Source: Arthrobacter sp. OY3WO11
GTDB taxonomy: Bacteria > Actinomycetota > Actinomycetes > Actinomycetales > Micrococcaceae
Assembly (NCBI RefSeq): GCF_001641125.1
Contig: NZ_LWLP01000002.1
Coordinates: forward strand, 186,001-250,000
DNA length: 64,000 bases
Reading direction: 5' to 3'
The notes under the pieces are model-generated. The model was not told the origin of the DNA. It saw only the letters and a list, made by a program, of their open reading frames with translations, and did no database searches. How positions within the stretch are numbered: position 1 is the first letter of the stretch; the number at the start of each line of letters is the position of its first letter. Below, piece by piece: positions 7,344 to 15,711 of this stretch. The translations under genes were made by a program, and so were the position numbers.

Positions 7344-8171
7344 GTGGAACAGGAACCGCTCGATCCGGCTAAAGAGCCGGTGGTGACGACGGCAGCCGAT
7401 GAAGCTGATCAGGACGGACTTCAGGGCAACCAGGACGGCCATCGTGCCAAAGCGGCAGCACTCGAGTACGAACAGGCCGGGCGGAACCCGGTCTTCGAAC
7501 ACTTTCTCGATGAGCAATACCGCAACATCAATGGGAAGCTGATCGGTAAGCTGTCCAAGGAAATGGGCTACGACGCTGCCTGCGAAGTAGCGGCTGAAAC
7601 CTGGACAAAGGCATGCCGTTCCATCCACCGCTTTGACCCAAACAAAGGGTCATTCAACGGCTGGCTCTGGCGGATTGCGGATAATTGCAGGATTAACTAT
7701 TGGCAAAAATTCCACCGACAGCAACGCAATGAGCTCGGCGATGACATCTCCGACGTCTGGGATGAATCCCCCCGCGACGGCTTCTTCCACTACTCACCCA
7801 ACCCGGAGACCATAGCCGTTCGTGAGGATCTGGAAGTAACGCTAAGCGAGTTGGGTGATTATCTAAGGCTAGACCGCACCCAGCAAGAAATACTCACCTT
7901 CCTCCTCTATTCTCCCGAGGGCGAGGACTCGGCTGTATCAGAGTCCGACCGGCAGCGTCACAGTCGGCTGAGGAAAAAAGTCGAAAAGCTGACGGGCCTG
8001 GACCCGGAGGAAAAAGAAGCAGTTCGGCTTGTGCGCCGCCACCGGAGCTACCGGAACGTCCTCTCCGTCGAAGCTCTGAATCAGGAGCAGTTCAAAAAAA
8101 CGTATCGCCGGGCGTGCGAGAAACTGCTCAGACTTCTTACTAAGGAAATAGAAGGAAACGAACTCCTATGA
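7344..8171 (+). CDS. Atypical ECF-like sigma-70 family factor
   Basis: I chose the GTG at 7344 (AGGGGGAG five bases upstream). A TTG at 7215 also has an excellent AAAGGAGG, but the extra 43 residues look non-coding. After a polar lead of about 50 residues comes a sigma region 2: NPVFEHFLDEQYRNIN, an acidic helix with W-T-K-A, then FNGWLWRIADNCRINYWQK, matching the -10 recognition and melting helices. The C-terminal half is longer than a normal region 4 and contains RLDRTQQEILTFLL and a basic helix KKTYRRACEKLLRLL. Stop and next start overlap (ATGA). It probably directs transcription of its own operon or the divergent one. Confidence 0.75.
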   Translation: MEQEPLDPAKEPVVTTAADEADQDGLQGNQDGHRAKAAALEYEQAGRNPVFEHFLDEQYRNINGKLIGKLSKEMGYDAACEVAAETWTKACRSIHRFDPNKGSFNGWLWRIADNCRINYWQKFHRQQRNELGDDISDVWDESPRDGFFHYSPNPETIAVREDLEVTLSELGDYLRLDRTQQEILTFLLYSPEGEDSAVSESDRQRHSRLRKKVEKLTGLDPEEKEAVRLVRRHRSYRNVLSVEALNQEQFKKTYRRACEKLLRLLTKEIEGNELL

Positions 8172-9124
8172 CTGACTTCCCAGCCGCATCGGCAGTTATC
8201 GAAGTAAGGCCGGTAGAAACAGCCGATTCCAACCCGCTGCACATGATTCTCGCCCGCAAGGTATGGATCGATCACCCCCGCATCCTGTTCTCCTATGACG
8301 CGACTGAAGACACCCTGATCCTCCGGGTGGTGGAACTGCCCAGCATCTATTCGATGTCTTCCGAGGAATCCGTGTTCGTCGGCTTTGATTCACTCGGCGA
8401 AGCCGCTTGGCCCACGACCATCGCCATCAGCTCGGCGTCCCGTACATTCTTCGAAAACAACCATGAGCTGGCCGTCGTCAGGGAGCTCATTGGCGAAGCA
8501 GTCTACGAGGCCGTGAAACCAGTACTGACATCCGGAGAGTCCCGATCTTCTACCGTGGATCTGACAGCTGAGCAGGGGCGAGCACTGCACACGCGGTGGA
8601 ACGGCACGACCACAGTGCCTGAGGCAACCACTGCTGAAGAAATGACCGACGATATTCTCGAAACAGTCCTGCTGTCCTGGGCCGTTGAACTGGCTCCGGC
8701 GCTCCTCCGTGACAGCACTACCTTCGACACTATCGACTCTACCGAGCTGCCCGATACGATCCGACGATCAGCCGCAGTAGCGGATGAAGGTCTATTCCAG
8801 CTCATCGTGGGACGCAAACGCCGGACCATCGAGCCATGGCCGGTCGCCCGTCTCGACCTCGACCGCAAAGGTGAAGATTACCTCGTGTCCGTGGTCGTCC
8901 CTCTGCCGCAGGAACCGCCGACAGGCATCACCATATCGGCGAATGTCACCATAAACGGACAAGTCTGGAGCATCTCGCTTGAAAAAGACCAGGCTCAGGA
9001 CAGAGCTTTGTCGCGGAAACTGGTCGGTTGCCGACTCATTCCCGCCGACGCCCTCATCGCTCATCAGGCGAAACAGACCACTATGAGACTGCAAATCAAG
9101 GCGATCCCGAGGGAGCAGGCATGA
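8168..9124 (+). CDS. Unknown protein between sigma factor and CHAT protease
   Basis: The 318-aa product is translationally coupled on both sides by ATGA overlaps, so it is made in fixed ratio with the sigma factor and the CHAT protease. It has no signal peptide, membrane segment or Cys cluster. The N-terminal 110 residues look beta-rich (HPRILFSYDATEDTLILRVV), the middle is helical and acidic, and the C-terminal 90 residues are again beta-rich. I recognise no family. By position it could be an anti-sigma-like or adaptor protein and the substrate of the protease, comparable in role to Csx30 in craspase systems; this is inference without sequence similarity. Confidence 0.65.
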   Translation: MTDFPAASAVIEVRPVETADSNPLHMILARKVWIDHPRILFSYDATEDTLILRVVELPSIYSMSSEESVFVGFDSLGEAAWPTTIAISSASRTFFENNHELAVVRELIGEAVYEAVKPVLTSGESRSSTVDLTAEQGRALHTRWNGTTTVPEATTAEEMTDDILETVLLSWAVELAPALLRDSTTFDTIDSTELPDTIRRSAAVADEGLFQLIVGRKRRTIEPWPVARLDLDRKGEDYLVSVVVPLPQEPPTGITISANVTINGQVWSISLEKDQAQDRALSRKLVGCRLIPADALIAHQAKQTTMRLQIKAIPREQA

Positions 9125-12100
9125 CTACTCAAGCACAGGAATGGGCGCACTTCCTCATCAAAATCAAAACGCTGGAGGACCCGGAACAGAAGCTTAACCG
9201 CCTTGTGGAAACGTGCCTGGCCTACACCCAAGTCACCAGAGCCCATGCCTTCGGCGCACGGTCGGGTGGTTGCCCTGCGGGCAGACCAACACGGGAAACC
9301 GTGAGGGAAGCGGGCAGCGTCCTGACGGCACTTACCGAAAACTCGTCGGATCCGTCCGACATTGCTGGCCACATCATTGGGAGCATATCGTCAAACATCA
9401 TGCCCGAATGGACGGGCGATCCCTCCAATCCGGGGCTGGAAATGGATCGGGCAATCGCAGCGGGCTTGGCGGCAATCGACACAGCTGAATCCATCGGGGA
9501 CAACGATCTGCGTGCATGGGCGCTCTCTGAAGTTTCGGCGTTAGCGCGACGCGGAGGTGATTTTCGAGGCGCGCTTCAGCTGGCTGAAAGGGCTCGAAAA
9601 GCGGCCTTCGCCGCTTTGGAATCAGCATCAGGGCCTTGGTCTCTTATGGCTGCAGCAGGTGAACCGGAGTGGATGGAAGAGGGAGATGTCTACCGTCACT
9701 CCATTGCCGTCGTCATCTCCAAACAGGTCGGAATGAACAGTTCCACGTTGGGCGACTACACGAAATGGAAGGAAGCCCTCGAGGACCGGCACAAGATGGC
9801 AGCAGTGATACGTTCCGAACGTCCCGTCCACTACGCGCAGTCTTTTGCCGGATTCGCTGCGTTCGCAAGGTCTGTCGGTGACCGGCGCGCAATCCTCCGA
9901 AGCGAAAAGGAACTCGAAGACTTCATCGGCCACGATGGGCCGAATAATCTAAAGCGCGTTTTGCTCGCCTGCAAAGCTGCCAGTGCCCAAGTAATGCGGG
10001 ACTGGACAGCCATGTATGTTCTAAACCAGGAACGGCTGCAATCCGTGCTCTTGGCAGTCAAAGAGCAAACGACTGAGGCGGGCTTACCGGATCCAGGATC
10101 GGACGTTGACCATGTTCTCGAATTCCTGAAAGGCCGTGGAGAGCGCGCACTGTCGGCAGGGCTCGGCAACGCCTGCTTGGGTCAAGCAACTGCTCTGTAT
10201 AGGAGAGGCGATACCAGAACCAGCCAGGAAGCGTATGCCGAGGCCTTACATCTGTTGGACGTTGCTAACAAGGCATACGAGGGATACGGCAGCAACGGCT
10301 TCGCGTCGACACAACTTACTCGTACAAGGATCCTCCAGGCGGCGCCGGGGGGCGACGGCATATCAGCCGCCGCCGCTGTCGCGGCGTACCTACGACTTAG
10401 TCGTGTTGGGCTGGAAGCCGGTGTCCGCAGGAACTCCGTATTGGACGCCGCTGCAATTGCTGTCCCCGGGGACCCGGCAGTAATCGAGAGGATCCGCGAG
10501 TTGCGGGCGGAGACTCAAGTAGCTCATCCCAAACTACAAGCGGTCGAGGCGCTCTGGTTTTACCGGGGTGCGGCAGCGGAACTACCTGGTTTTGACTGGG
10601 CGGAAGCGGAGAGACTGACAGTAGGGGCAGCGGAGGCACTTGTCGTTAAAGAGCGCCCGGTTGACCCGTTACTCGCGGTAGATTGCTGGCTCGCTGCCAT
10701 CGAGGCACATGAACATATTCACGGTGAAACCGGACTGGACGTTCGTCTTCCGCGAATGATGCGCGCCGTCTCGTCGCTTGCCATGCATCTCGTGACGGTA
10801 ACTTATGCCTCTGAGCGGGCCCGCGCCGCCCAGCAATATTCTAAGGTTTTCGTTGCTGCCGCTGATGCCGCCGCAAGTCTGGGGGACTCTACTTCCGCTG
10901 AAATAATTATGGAAGCGGCAAGACGGGACCGAGTTGGAATCCTGCTCGGCGAGCTTTCCCGAAATCCGCAGGTGCACGACACCATCCGTCTGGCAGCCCA
11001 GCAACTTGTCGTCGCTAACGCGGCAGTCCCGGATATCCCCGATGACATTGGCGCGCGCTCGTTCCAGCAATGGACCACGCGGTCGGTCGTGGATATAAAA
11101 ACAAACCAGGCAACAGCTGCAGCCGAAGCTGGAAAGGTGATCGGGCCGGCATCGACTCTGGCCGATTTCAACGAGTTTCCCAAAATCCGCTCCGGTCACA
11201 TCGCCGATGAAACCATTGACCAGGAACGACCGGGGGTGGTCCTGCAACTGTTCAGACCCAGCGTTGGAACGGAAAGTGACGGGCAAACACTGTACTGGGT
11301 TCTCACTGTCTCCGCGGCAAAGGGAAAGAGTGAATCACACTGCGGAAAAACCAGGTTGCCCATGGATCCGGACAACCTTCCGCCTGCGAATGACCCTACC
11401 TTCTGGACCGAGCTCTACCAGCTCTCGGAATACCTACTTCCCCGCCCCCTGCGGGAGCTTCTGATTGATATGCACAGTCATGGGCCGGTGACACTGACCA
11501 TCGTTCCGACAGGGTTGCTCAACGTTCCCTTTGATTCCCTTGCTGTGGACGAGGAAGGAGGGCTGATGCTCATCGACTGCGCCACGGTAATCCTCACCGG
11601 ATCCCTCGCCGTAACCCACTCGATAGGTGTTAGTGAATCGGAGGGGCCCACTGGATCATGGCTCGGTGTCTACGATACGAATCGACTCGTGTACGCCAAG
11701 AAGGAAAAAGCAGCAATGCTGCGTAGCCATACGGCGGTGGCCACCGCGGAATCAGCCGATGAACTGCACACCACCTTCGGCGCCAGGGCCGAAGGTGGTG
11801 TGGACGTCCTTACCTTGGCCGTTCACGGATCGGCTGACACTTCCGGTTGGGGACAGGCCAAACTCATGCCTGACGGATCGATTCTTCGAGCAGTCGACGT
11901 CCTTCGGTGGAACGCCCCGCAATACTGCGTGCTCTCCTCCTGCCATTCTTCCCTAGCGGCGAATGAAAGCACGGAGCTCAGCGGATTTCCCATTGCATTG
12001 ATTCTCCGCGGTGCAAGCACCGTGATTGGTTCCCTGCATGAAATTGATGACGCTTCGACAGCGGAGATCATGTCGGATTATTGGGCCAGAGTAGGCGGAC

Positions 12101-12216
12101 GAACACGTGCAGCGAAAGCATTGGCTGAAGCAAAGCGCGGCTGGCTTGCACAGCACCCGGAAAGCAAGGGCCAACCCTGGCTATGGGCCGGGCTGGTCGC
12201 CTACGGTCGGCCCTAA
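9121..12216 (+). CDS. TPR-like repeat protein with C-terminal CHAT protease domain
   Basis: The ATG at 9121 overlaps the preceding stop (ATGA). The product is 1031 aa. Residues 1 to about 700 are alpha-helical, Ala-rich repeats of the TPR type. The C-terminal 250 residues are a CHAT (caspase-HetF-associated with TPRs) domain: VPTGLLNVPFDSL, then LAVHG with catalytic His902, LSSCHSS with catalytic Cys941, the GFPIALILRGASTVIGSL strand and a WAGLVAYG end. Both catalytic residues are present. CHAT proteins are caspase-like cysteine peptidases, often activated by a sensor to cut a dedicated partner. Here the partner is probably the sigma factor or the 318-aa protein encoded with it. Confidence 0.85.
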   Translation: MTTQAQEWAHFLIKIKTLEDPEQKLNRLVETCLAYTQVTRAHAFGARSGGCPAGRPTRETVREAGSVLTALTENSSDPSDIAGHIIGSISSNIMPEWTGDPSNPGLEMDRAIAAGLAAIDTAESIGDNDLRAWALSEVSALARRGGDFRGALQLAERARKAAFAALESASGPWSLMAAAGEPEWMEEGDVYRHSIAVVISKQVGMNSSTLGDYTKWKEALEDRHKMAAVIRSERPVHYAQSFAGFAAFARSVGDRRAILRSEKELEDFIGHDGPNNLKRVLLACKAASAQVMRDWTAMYVLNQERLQSVLLAVKEQTTEAGLPDPGSDVDHVLEFLKGRGERALSAGLGNACLGQATALYRRGDTRTSQEAYAEALHLLDVANKAYEGYGSNGFASTQLTRTRILQAAPGGDGISAAAAVAAYLRLSRVGLEAGVRRNSVLDAAAIAVPGDPAVIERIRELRAETQVAHPKLQAVEALWFYRGAAAELPGFDWAEAERLTVGAAEALVVKERPVDPLLAVDCWLAAIEAHEHIHGETGLDVRLPRMMRAVSSLAMHLVTVTYASERARAAQQYSKVFVAAADAAASLGDSTSAEIIMEAARRDRVGILLGELSRNPQVHDTIRLAAQQLVVANAAVPDIPDDIGARSFQQWTTRSVVDIKTNQATAAAEAGKVIGPASTLADFNEFPKIRSGHIADETIDQERPGVVLQLFRPSVGTESDGQTLYWVLTVSAAKGKSESHCGKTRLPMDPDNLPPANDPTFWTELYQLSEYLLPRPLRELLIDMHSHGPVTLTIVPTGLLNVPFDSLAVDEEGGLMLIDCATVILTGSLAVTHSIGVSESEGPTGSWLGVYDTNRLVYAKKEKAAMLRSHTAVATAESADELHTTFGARAEGGVDVLTLAVHGSADTSGWGQAKLMPDGSILRAVDVLRWNAPQYCVLSSCHSSLAANESTELSGFPIALILRGASTVIGSLHEIDDASTAEIMSDYWARVGGRTRAAKALAEAKRGWLAQHPESKGQPWLWAGLVAYGRP

Positions 12217-12408
12217 AGCTCAGAGCGAGAGGTGTTGTCCACCCGCCGCCAAAGCTTGGGCGGTCCGGCATTTACAGACGATGTTTTGATCAACCTGCGC
12301 GAAAAGAGGCGAAGGCCCCTGGGAAGCAGGCCGTCACAAGTTTCCCAACACTCCGGTAATAGACCATGTACGCATCCGATGCCGACATCTCTGGAAGGAG
12401 ATACGCAC

Positions 12409-12861
12409 ATGGGACTATTGGACAGGATCTTCGGATCTTCAAGCCAACAATTTCCGGGAAATCCACCCACCCGAAGCCAGAAAACGGAAGACGCCTTCGA
12501 GAAAAGGCGCATATTCCGCTCACCGTACGATCCGTCAACGATCGCGCAACTAATCACAGCGACATACGATCTAGAGGTTCTCCCCGAAGCGCCCATCATC
12601 GAGACTGTTTACTACAGCGAGAAAACCGAGAACCGCATCGTCTTCACCGGCGGCAACCGGTTAACCACGCACTGGAACATCATCATGGAAGTGGAACCAG
12701 AAGGAACTGGCACGAGGGGTACTCTGTACGTCGACCGGCCCAAATCCGATGTCAACAAATGGCTGGGAAACGTCATTCAGATCATTCCGAACCTTCATAT
12801 GACCCTAGCCTCAGCCGGCACTACGTTCGAGAACTGGGACGCGACCGACATCTTCCGCTGA
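12409..12861 (+). CDS. Hypothetical 150-aa protein downstream of CHAT gene
   Basis: Start ATG at 12409 follows GGAAGGAG with eight-base spacing. The product is 150 aa, soluble, with a Ser/Pro-rich lead followed by an alternating strand-rich region (ENRIVFTGGNRLTTHWNIIM, then a GTLYVDRP turn) that could be a small beta-sandwich or SRPBCC-like fold. No catalytic motif is clear. It lies about 190 bases behind the CHAT gene, in the same direction, and is followed by a terminator hairpin, so it may be the last member of the sigma/CHAT unit. Function unknown. Confidence 0.6.
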   Translation: MGLLDRIFGSSSQQFPGNPPTRSQKTEDAFEKRRIFRSPYDPSTIAQLITATYDLEVLPEAPIIETVYYSEKTENRIVFTGGNRLTTHWNIIMEVEPEGTGTRGTLYVDRPKSDVNKWLGNVIQIIPNLHMTLASAGTTFENWDATDIFR

Positions 12862-12916
12862 CCCTTCAGGCAACAAAGTTCGAGGCCGGCCAAGCGGGAC
12901 CACGAACAGGTTAGAC

Positions 12917-12959
12917 AGCAGCTGCGCCGCTTGGCACGGCCCACACCGGCGCAGCTGCT
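12917..12959 (+). terminator. Hairpin terminator after the sigma/CHAT unit
   Basis: AGCAGCTGCGCCG (12917-12929) and its exact reverse complement (12947-12959) form a 13-bp stem with a 17-base loop, followed by TTATA. It ends the plus-strand unit. Confidence 0.65.
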
Positions 12960-13407
12960 TATACCAATGCGGGGACAACCTTCCGCCTAAACACTAAACG
13001 TTTATACGGTCGAACGTAAGCGCCGGATTGGGGCTGGGAGAGGGCTGCGGCCGGCGCGCCTGTCCGGTTTGAATCAAAGACTCTGCAGCGGGACATGTGC
13101 AGGAGCTGCCTTCCGACCCTACTCTGACGGTCTTTACCTTGCTGCCTGACGTCAGGTTGGGGTGTAGCTTTTCTGACATCTCGTGTGATCTTCCAGTTAG
13201 AGGGAGCAAACAACTTCCCAGAAGGTTCTGTATGGAAAAGGGATTGCGGAGCCCTGCAGTCTGACCCACGTTAGGAAGCGACCACAGCAGGGACATGCGG
13301 AACCGGCCCGCCGGCTGTTCACACGTAACTTGCTGTACGTCGCCGTTGATGGGGCGGTTGAGTTGCCAGGGGTTAGGTTTTCGAGACGTATAGGACGAAG
13401 TAGCGGG
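12960..13407. other. Gene-less stretch between CHAT unit and flavin/redox island
   Basis: No convincing gene on either strand. It contains the first copy of the repeated GTCAG...TGAC motif (13151-13177). The minus-strand genes to the right end just behind it. The composition is mixed, as expected for a junction between two inserted segments. Confidence 0.5.
13151..13177 (+). repeat. Repeat copy A: GTCAG-n-TTGGGGTGTA...TGAC
   Basis: Starts GTCAGGTTGGGGTGTAGCT and ends TGAC, 27 bp, with GTCA/TGAC ends inverted to each other. The preceding bases make TGACGTCA. At least 22 bases are identical to copy D at 55771. Three more copies lie at 22066, 31896 and 55771, all in the same orientation. Probably a recombination site or element end. 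Confidence 0.6.
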
Positions 13408-13441
13408 CGATGGCCCCCGGTGAGTGTCGCGAGGGCCATCG
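13408..13441 (-). terminator. Hairpin terminator of the ene-reductase gene
   Basis: CGATGGCCC (13408-13416) pairs with GGGCCATCG (13433-13441). A second, outer inverted repeat TCGAGACG/CGTCTCGA (13381, 13440) surrounds it. It lies directly behind the minus-strand gene at 13449. Confidence 0.55.
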
Positions 13442-13448
13442 TCTCGAG

Positions 13449-14543
13449 TCAGCTTGCCGCGCGGGCCTTCGTGTCGTCGTATGTCGGGTAGTCGGTGTAA
13501 CCGACCGTCCCCTCGGCGTAGAGCGTCGAGAAGTCGAGCTCGTTCTCCTCGAGTTCCTCGCGCCAGCGGCGAACGAGGTCGGGGTTCGCGATGACGGCGC
13601 GCCCCACCACGACCGCGTCGGTCAGGGAGCCAGCCATCATGGCGACCGCTTCGCCGCGGGTGGTGGGTTCAGCGAACCCGGTATTCACGAGGAATGGACC
13701 GCCGAATCGACTACGGAGTCCTTGCACCAGGGCGCCGGCGGGTTCTGGGTGCAGGACGCTGACGAACGCCAGCCCGAGCGGGGCGAGGGCGTCCATGAGG
13801 CCACCGTAGACCGCTTCGACGTCTACCGGGTCATCCTCGATCAGGCCTTGAATGTTGCGTTCCGGCGAGATGCGGAGTCCAACGCGGCCAGCGCCGAGCT
13901 GGGCGACGACGGCCCGGACGACCTCGACGACGAACCGGATGCGGTTCTCCGGCGTTCCGCCGTAGGCGTCGGTGCGCATGTTCGAGGTGGTGCCGAGGAA
14001 CTCGTGCAGCAGGTACCCGTTGGCGGCATGCAGTTCAACGCCGTCGAAGCCGGCGTCCACGGCATTCTGGGAGCTGCGCACGAAGGTTTCGACGATTTCG
14101 GGGAGCTCGTCGGTCTCGAGTGCACGCGGAAGAGGGTAGGCCACCTTAGTTCCGCCTGCACGGGTCTCGCCGTCGATGGCGAGTGCGCTCGGTGCTTCGA
14201 CGGGGAACCCGGAGATGTCGGGGTGGGTGGCGCGTCCGGCGTGCATGACCTGGGCGACGATCAGTCCCCCCTCCGCGTGCACCGCGTCGGTGACCTTCCG
14301 CCAGCCAGCGAGCTGTGCGGGGGTGACGAGGCCGGGCTGGCCGTCGAAAGCCTTCCCGGGGAGGCTTTGGAAGGTGCCCTCGCTGATGATGAGGCCGACG
14401 CTTGCCCGCTGGGCGTAGTGTTCGGCCATGATTTCAGTGGGTACTCCGTCAGCGCCTGCGCGCGAGCGGGTCAGAGGTGCCATGACGATGCGATTGGCCA
14501 GGGACAGGTCACCGGCGAGGAGAGGGGAGAAGAGGTCTGTCAC
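13449..14543 (-). CDS. Old yellow enzyme family FMN ene-reductase
   Basis: Reduces activated C=C bonds (enones, nitro-compounds) with NAD(P)H. The product begins VTDLFSPLLAGDLSLANRIV; the GTG at 14543 matches the family start, while an in-frame ATG at 14597 adds 18 poorly conserved residues. Family motifs are present: MAPLTRSRA near the N-terminus, VELHAANGYL (His/Asn substrate-binding pair), RTDAYGG-PENR and the FMN-phosphate motif VVVGRAVIANPDLV near the end. About 364 aa, the usual length. It is the last gene of the minus-strand flavin/redox island and is separated from the next gene upstream by about 120 bases. Confidence 0.9.
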   Translation of the reverse strand: MTDLFSPLLAGDLSLANRIVMAPLTRSRAGADGVPTEIMAEHYAQRASVGLIISEGTFQSLPGKAFDGQPGLVTPAQLAGWRKVTDAVHAEGGLIVAQVMHAGRATHPDISGFPVEAPSALAIDGETRAGGTKVAYPLPRALETDELPEIVETFVRSSQNAVDAGFDGVELHAANGYLLHEFLGTTSNMRTDAYGGTPENRIRFVVEVVRAVVAQLGAGRVGLRISPERNIQGLIEDDPVDVEAVYGGLMDALAPLGLAFVSVLHPEPAGALVQGLRSRFGGPFLVNTGFAEPTTRGEAVAMMAGSLTDAVVVGRAVIANPDLVRRWREELEENELDFSTLYAEGTVGYTDYPTYDDTKARAAS

Positions 14544-14662
14544 GTTGAATCCGTTCGTTGAATTGTTGTTGGGAGGATGATCGCCGTCGAGCATCACTTT
14601 CGTGAACTCGGCGGTGGTTGTCTTGGTCCGGCCCGCCTACTCGTCCATGGGGGTGCGTGACG

Positions 14663-15565
14663 TCAGTCCGTCAAATTCTCGGTCGCCCACTGTCGCAGTG
14701 AGATCGAGGGGCGACCGGTGACGAACTCCACGTCGTCGCGGACTGTTCCGATGTAACCCATCCGGCCGTCGATGACCTGCCGGTTGAACTCCACGCCCGC
14801 GTCGGCATACCAGGACTCCACCGTGATGTTGCGGTCTGCGATCGATGCTTTGAAGTCCTCCGGACCGCGGACGTTGCAACGGATCTCTCGACCCAGGACA
14901 TCGGAAAAGATGGTTGCTGCTTCGGGGCCTGAGGCTACTTCGGTCGACAGCCAGTACTCCTTGCCGCCGTGCCTGGCTGGCCCCTGCTTCAGCACCGTCG
15001 CGGCGACCGCGGCGATGTCGCGCGCCGCGATCCATCCGACGCGGCGATCATCCCAGTAGACGGAAAAGGCATCGTCGCCGGCCGCAATCTCCGAAGCCAA
15101 CCCGTCCATGAACACGTTGGGGTGCAGGTGCGTCCACTTCAGGCCGCTTCCTTCGATGTAGCGTTCGATCATCTGGTGCCAGACGAAGTGCGGGTCGGTG
15201 ACATCCCAATTGGCGAACACCCCCTGGTGCACGATGTGGCTGACACCTGCTTTGACGGCGGCGTCGACCAGAGTCTTGCTTTGGGCCAGCATGGCGACGG
15301 TGTAGCCGGTGAGGAGATAGACCCGGTCCACGCCGTGCAGTGCGTGGGCGAAGGTGCTCGGGTCGTCCAGGTCGAGGAGCACCGCGTCCCGTCCTGCTGC
15401 GCGTAGTTCCTCCACTTGCTCGGGTTTACGCGCGGCGTAGCGGACCCGAACATTCCCAGTGTCGTGGTCGAACTCGTCGACGATGAGCCTGCCGACCTGG
15501 CCGGTCGTTCCGATGACGAGCACGATAGGGTGCGTCGAATCGAGCTCTGCAGCATGAGTTGTCAC
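14663..15565 (-). CDS. NAD(P)-binding NmrA/epimerase-like protein
   Basis: A 300-aa short-chain-type Rossmann protein. The N-terminal VLVIGTTGQVG is the dinucleotide-binding GxxGxxG loop, followed by an Arg-rich beta2 region (RYAARKPEQ) and a D-L-D-D-P acidic loop. The pattern (GVDRVYLLTGYT, then VSHIVHQG-F) is that of NmrA/YtfG-type quinone reductases and isoflavone-reductase-like proteins, which lack the classical SDR Tyr-Lys pair. In an island of flavin enzymes it may reduce quinones or act as a redox sensor. Substrate unknown. Confidence 0.8.
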   Translation of the reverse strand: MTTHAAELDSTHPIVLVIGTTGQVGRLIVDEFDHDTGNVRVRYAARKPEQVEELRAAGRDAVLLDLDDPSTFAHALHGVDRVYLLTGYTVAMLAQSKTLVDAAVKAGVSHIVHQGVFANWDVTDPHFVWHQMIERYIEGSGLKWTHLHPNVFMDGLASEIAAGDDAFSVYWDDRRVGWIAARDIAAVAATVLKQGPARHGGKEYWLSTEVASGPEAATIFSDVLGREIRCNVRGPEDFKASIADRNITVESWYADAGVEFNRQVIDGRMGYIGTVRDDVEFVTGRPSISLRQWATENLTD

Positions 15566-15711
15566 GGTGTCATTTCTCTTTTCCTATTGCGTTCTGTTGA
15601 TCCACGATTTGAGCAGCCCTCCGGCCACAGCACATCGGGTGAGCCGCTGGCGATAGCCGGTCGTTGGCTCGTCGTGGTCCGTGGTTCAGTCAGGCCTAAT
15701 TCAGTCCCGGT

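Noticed and set aside
12994..13296. Minus-strand frame across repeat copy A
   Set aside because: Similar short peptide (LHPNLTSG) also appears over repeat copy D, so the similarity comes from the DNA repeat, not from a protein gene.
13410..14561. Plus-strand frame opposite the ene-reductase gene
   Set aside because: Shadow; the minus strand encodes clear OYE motifs.
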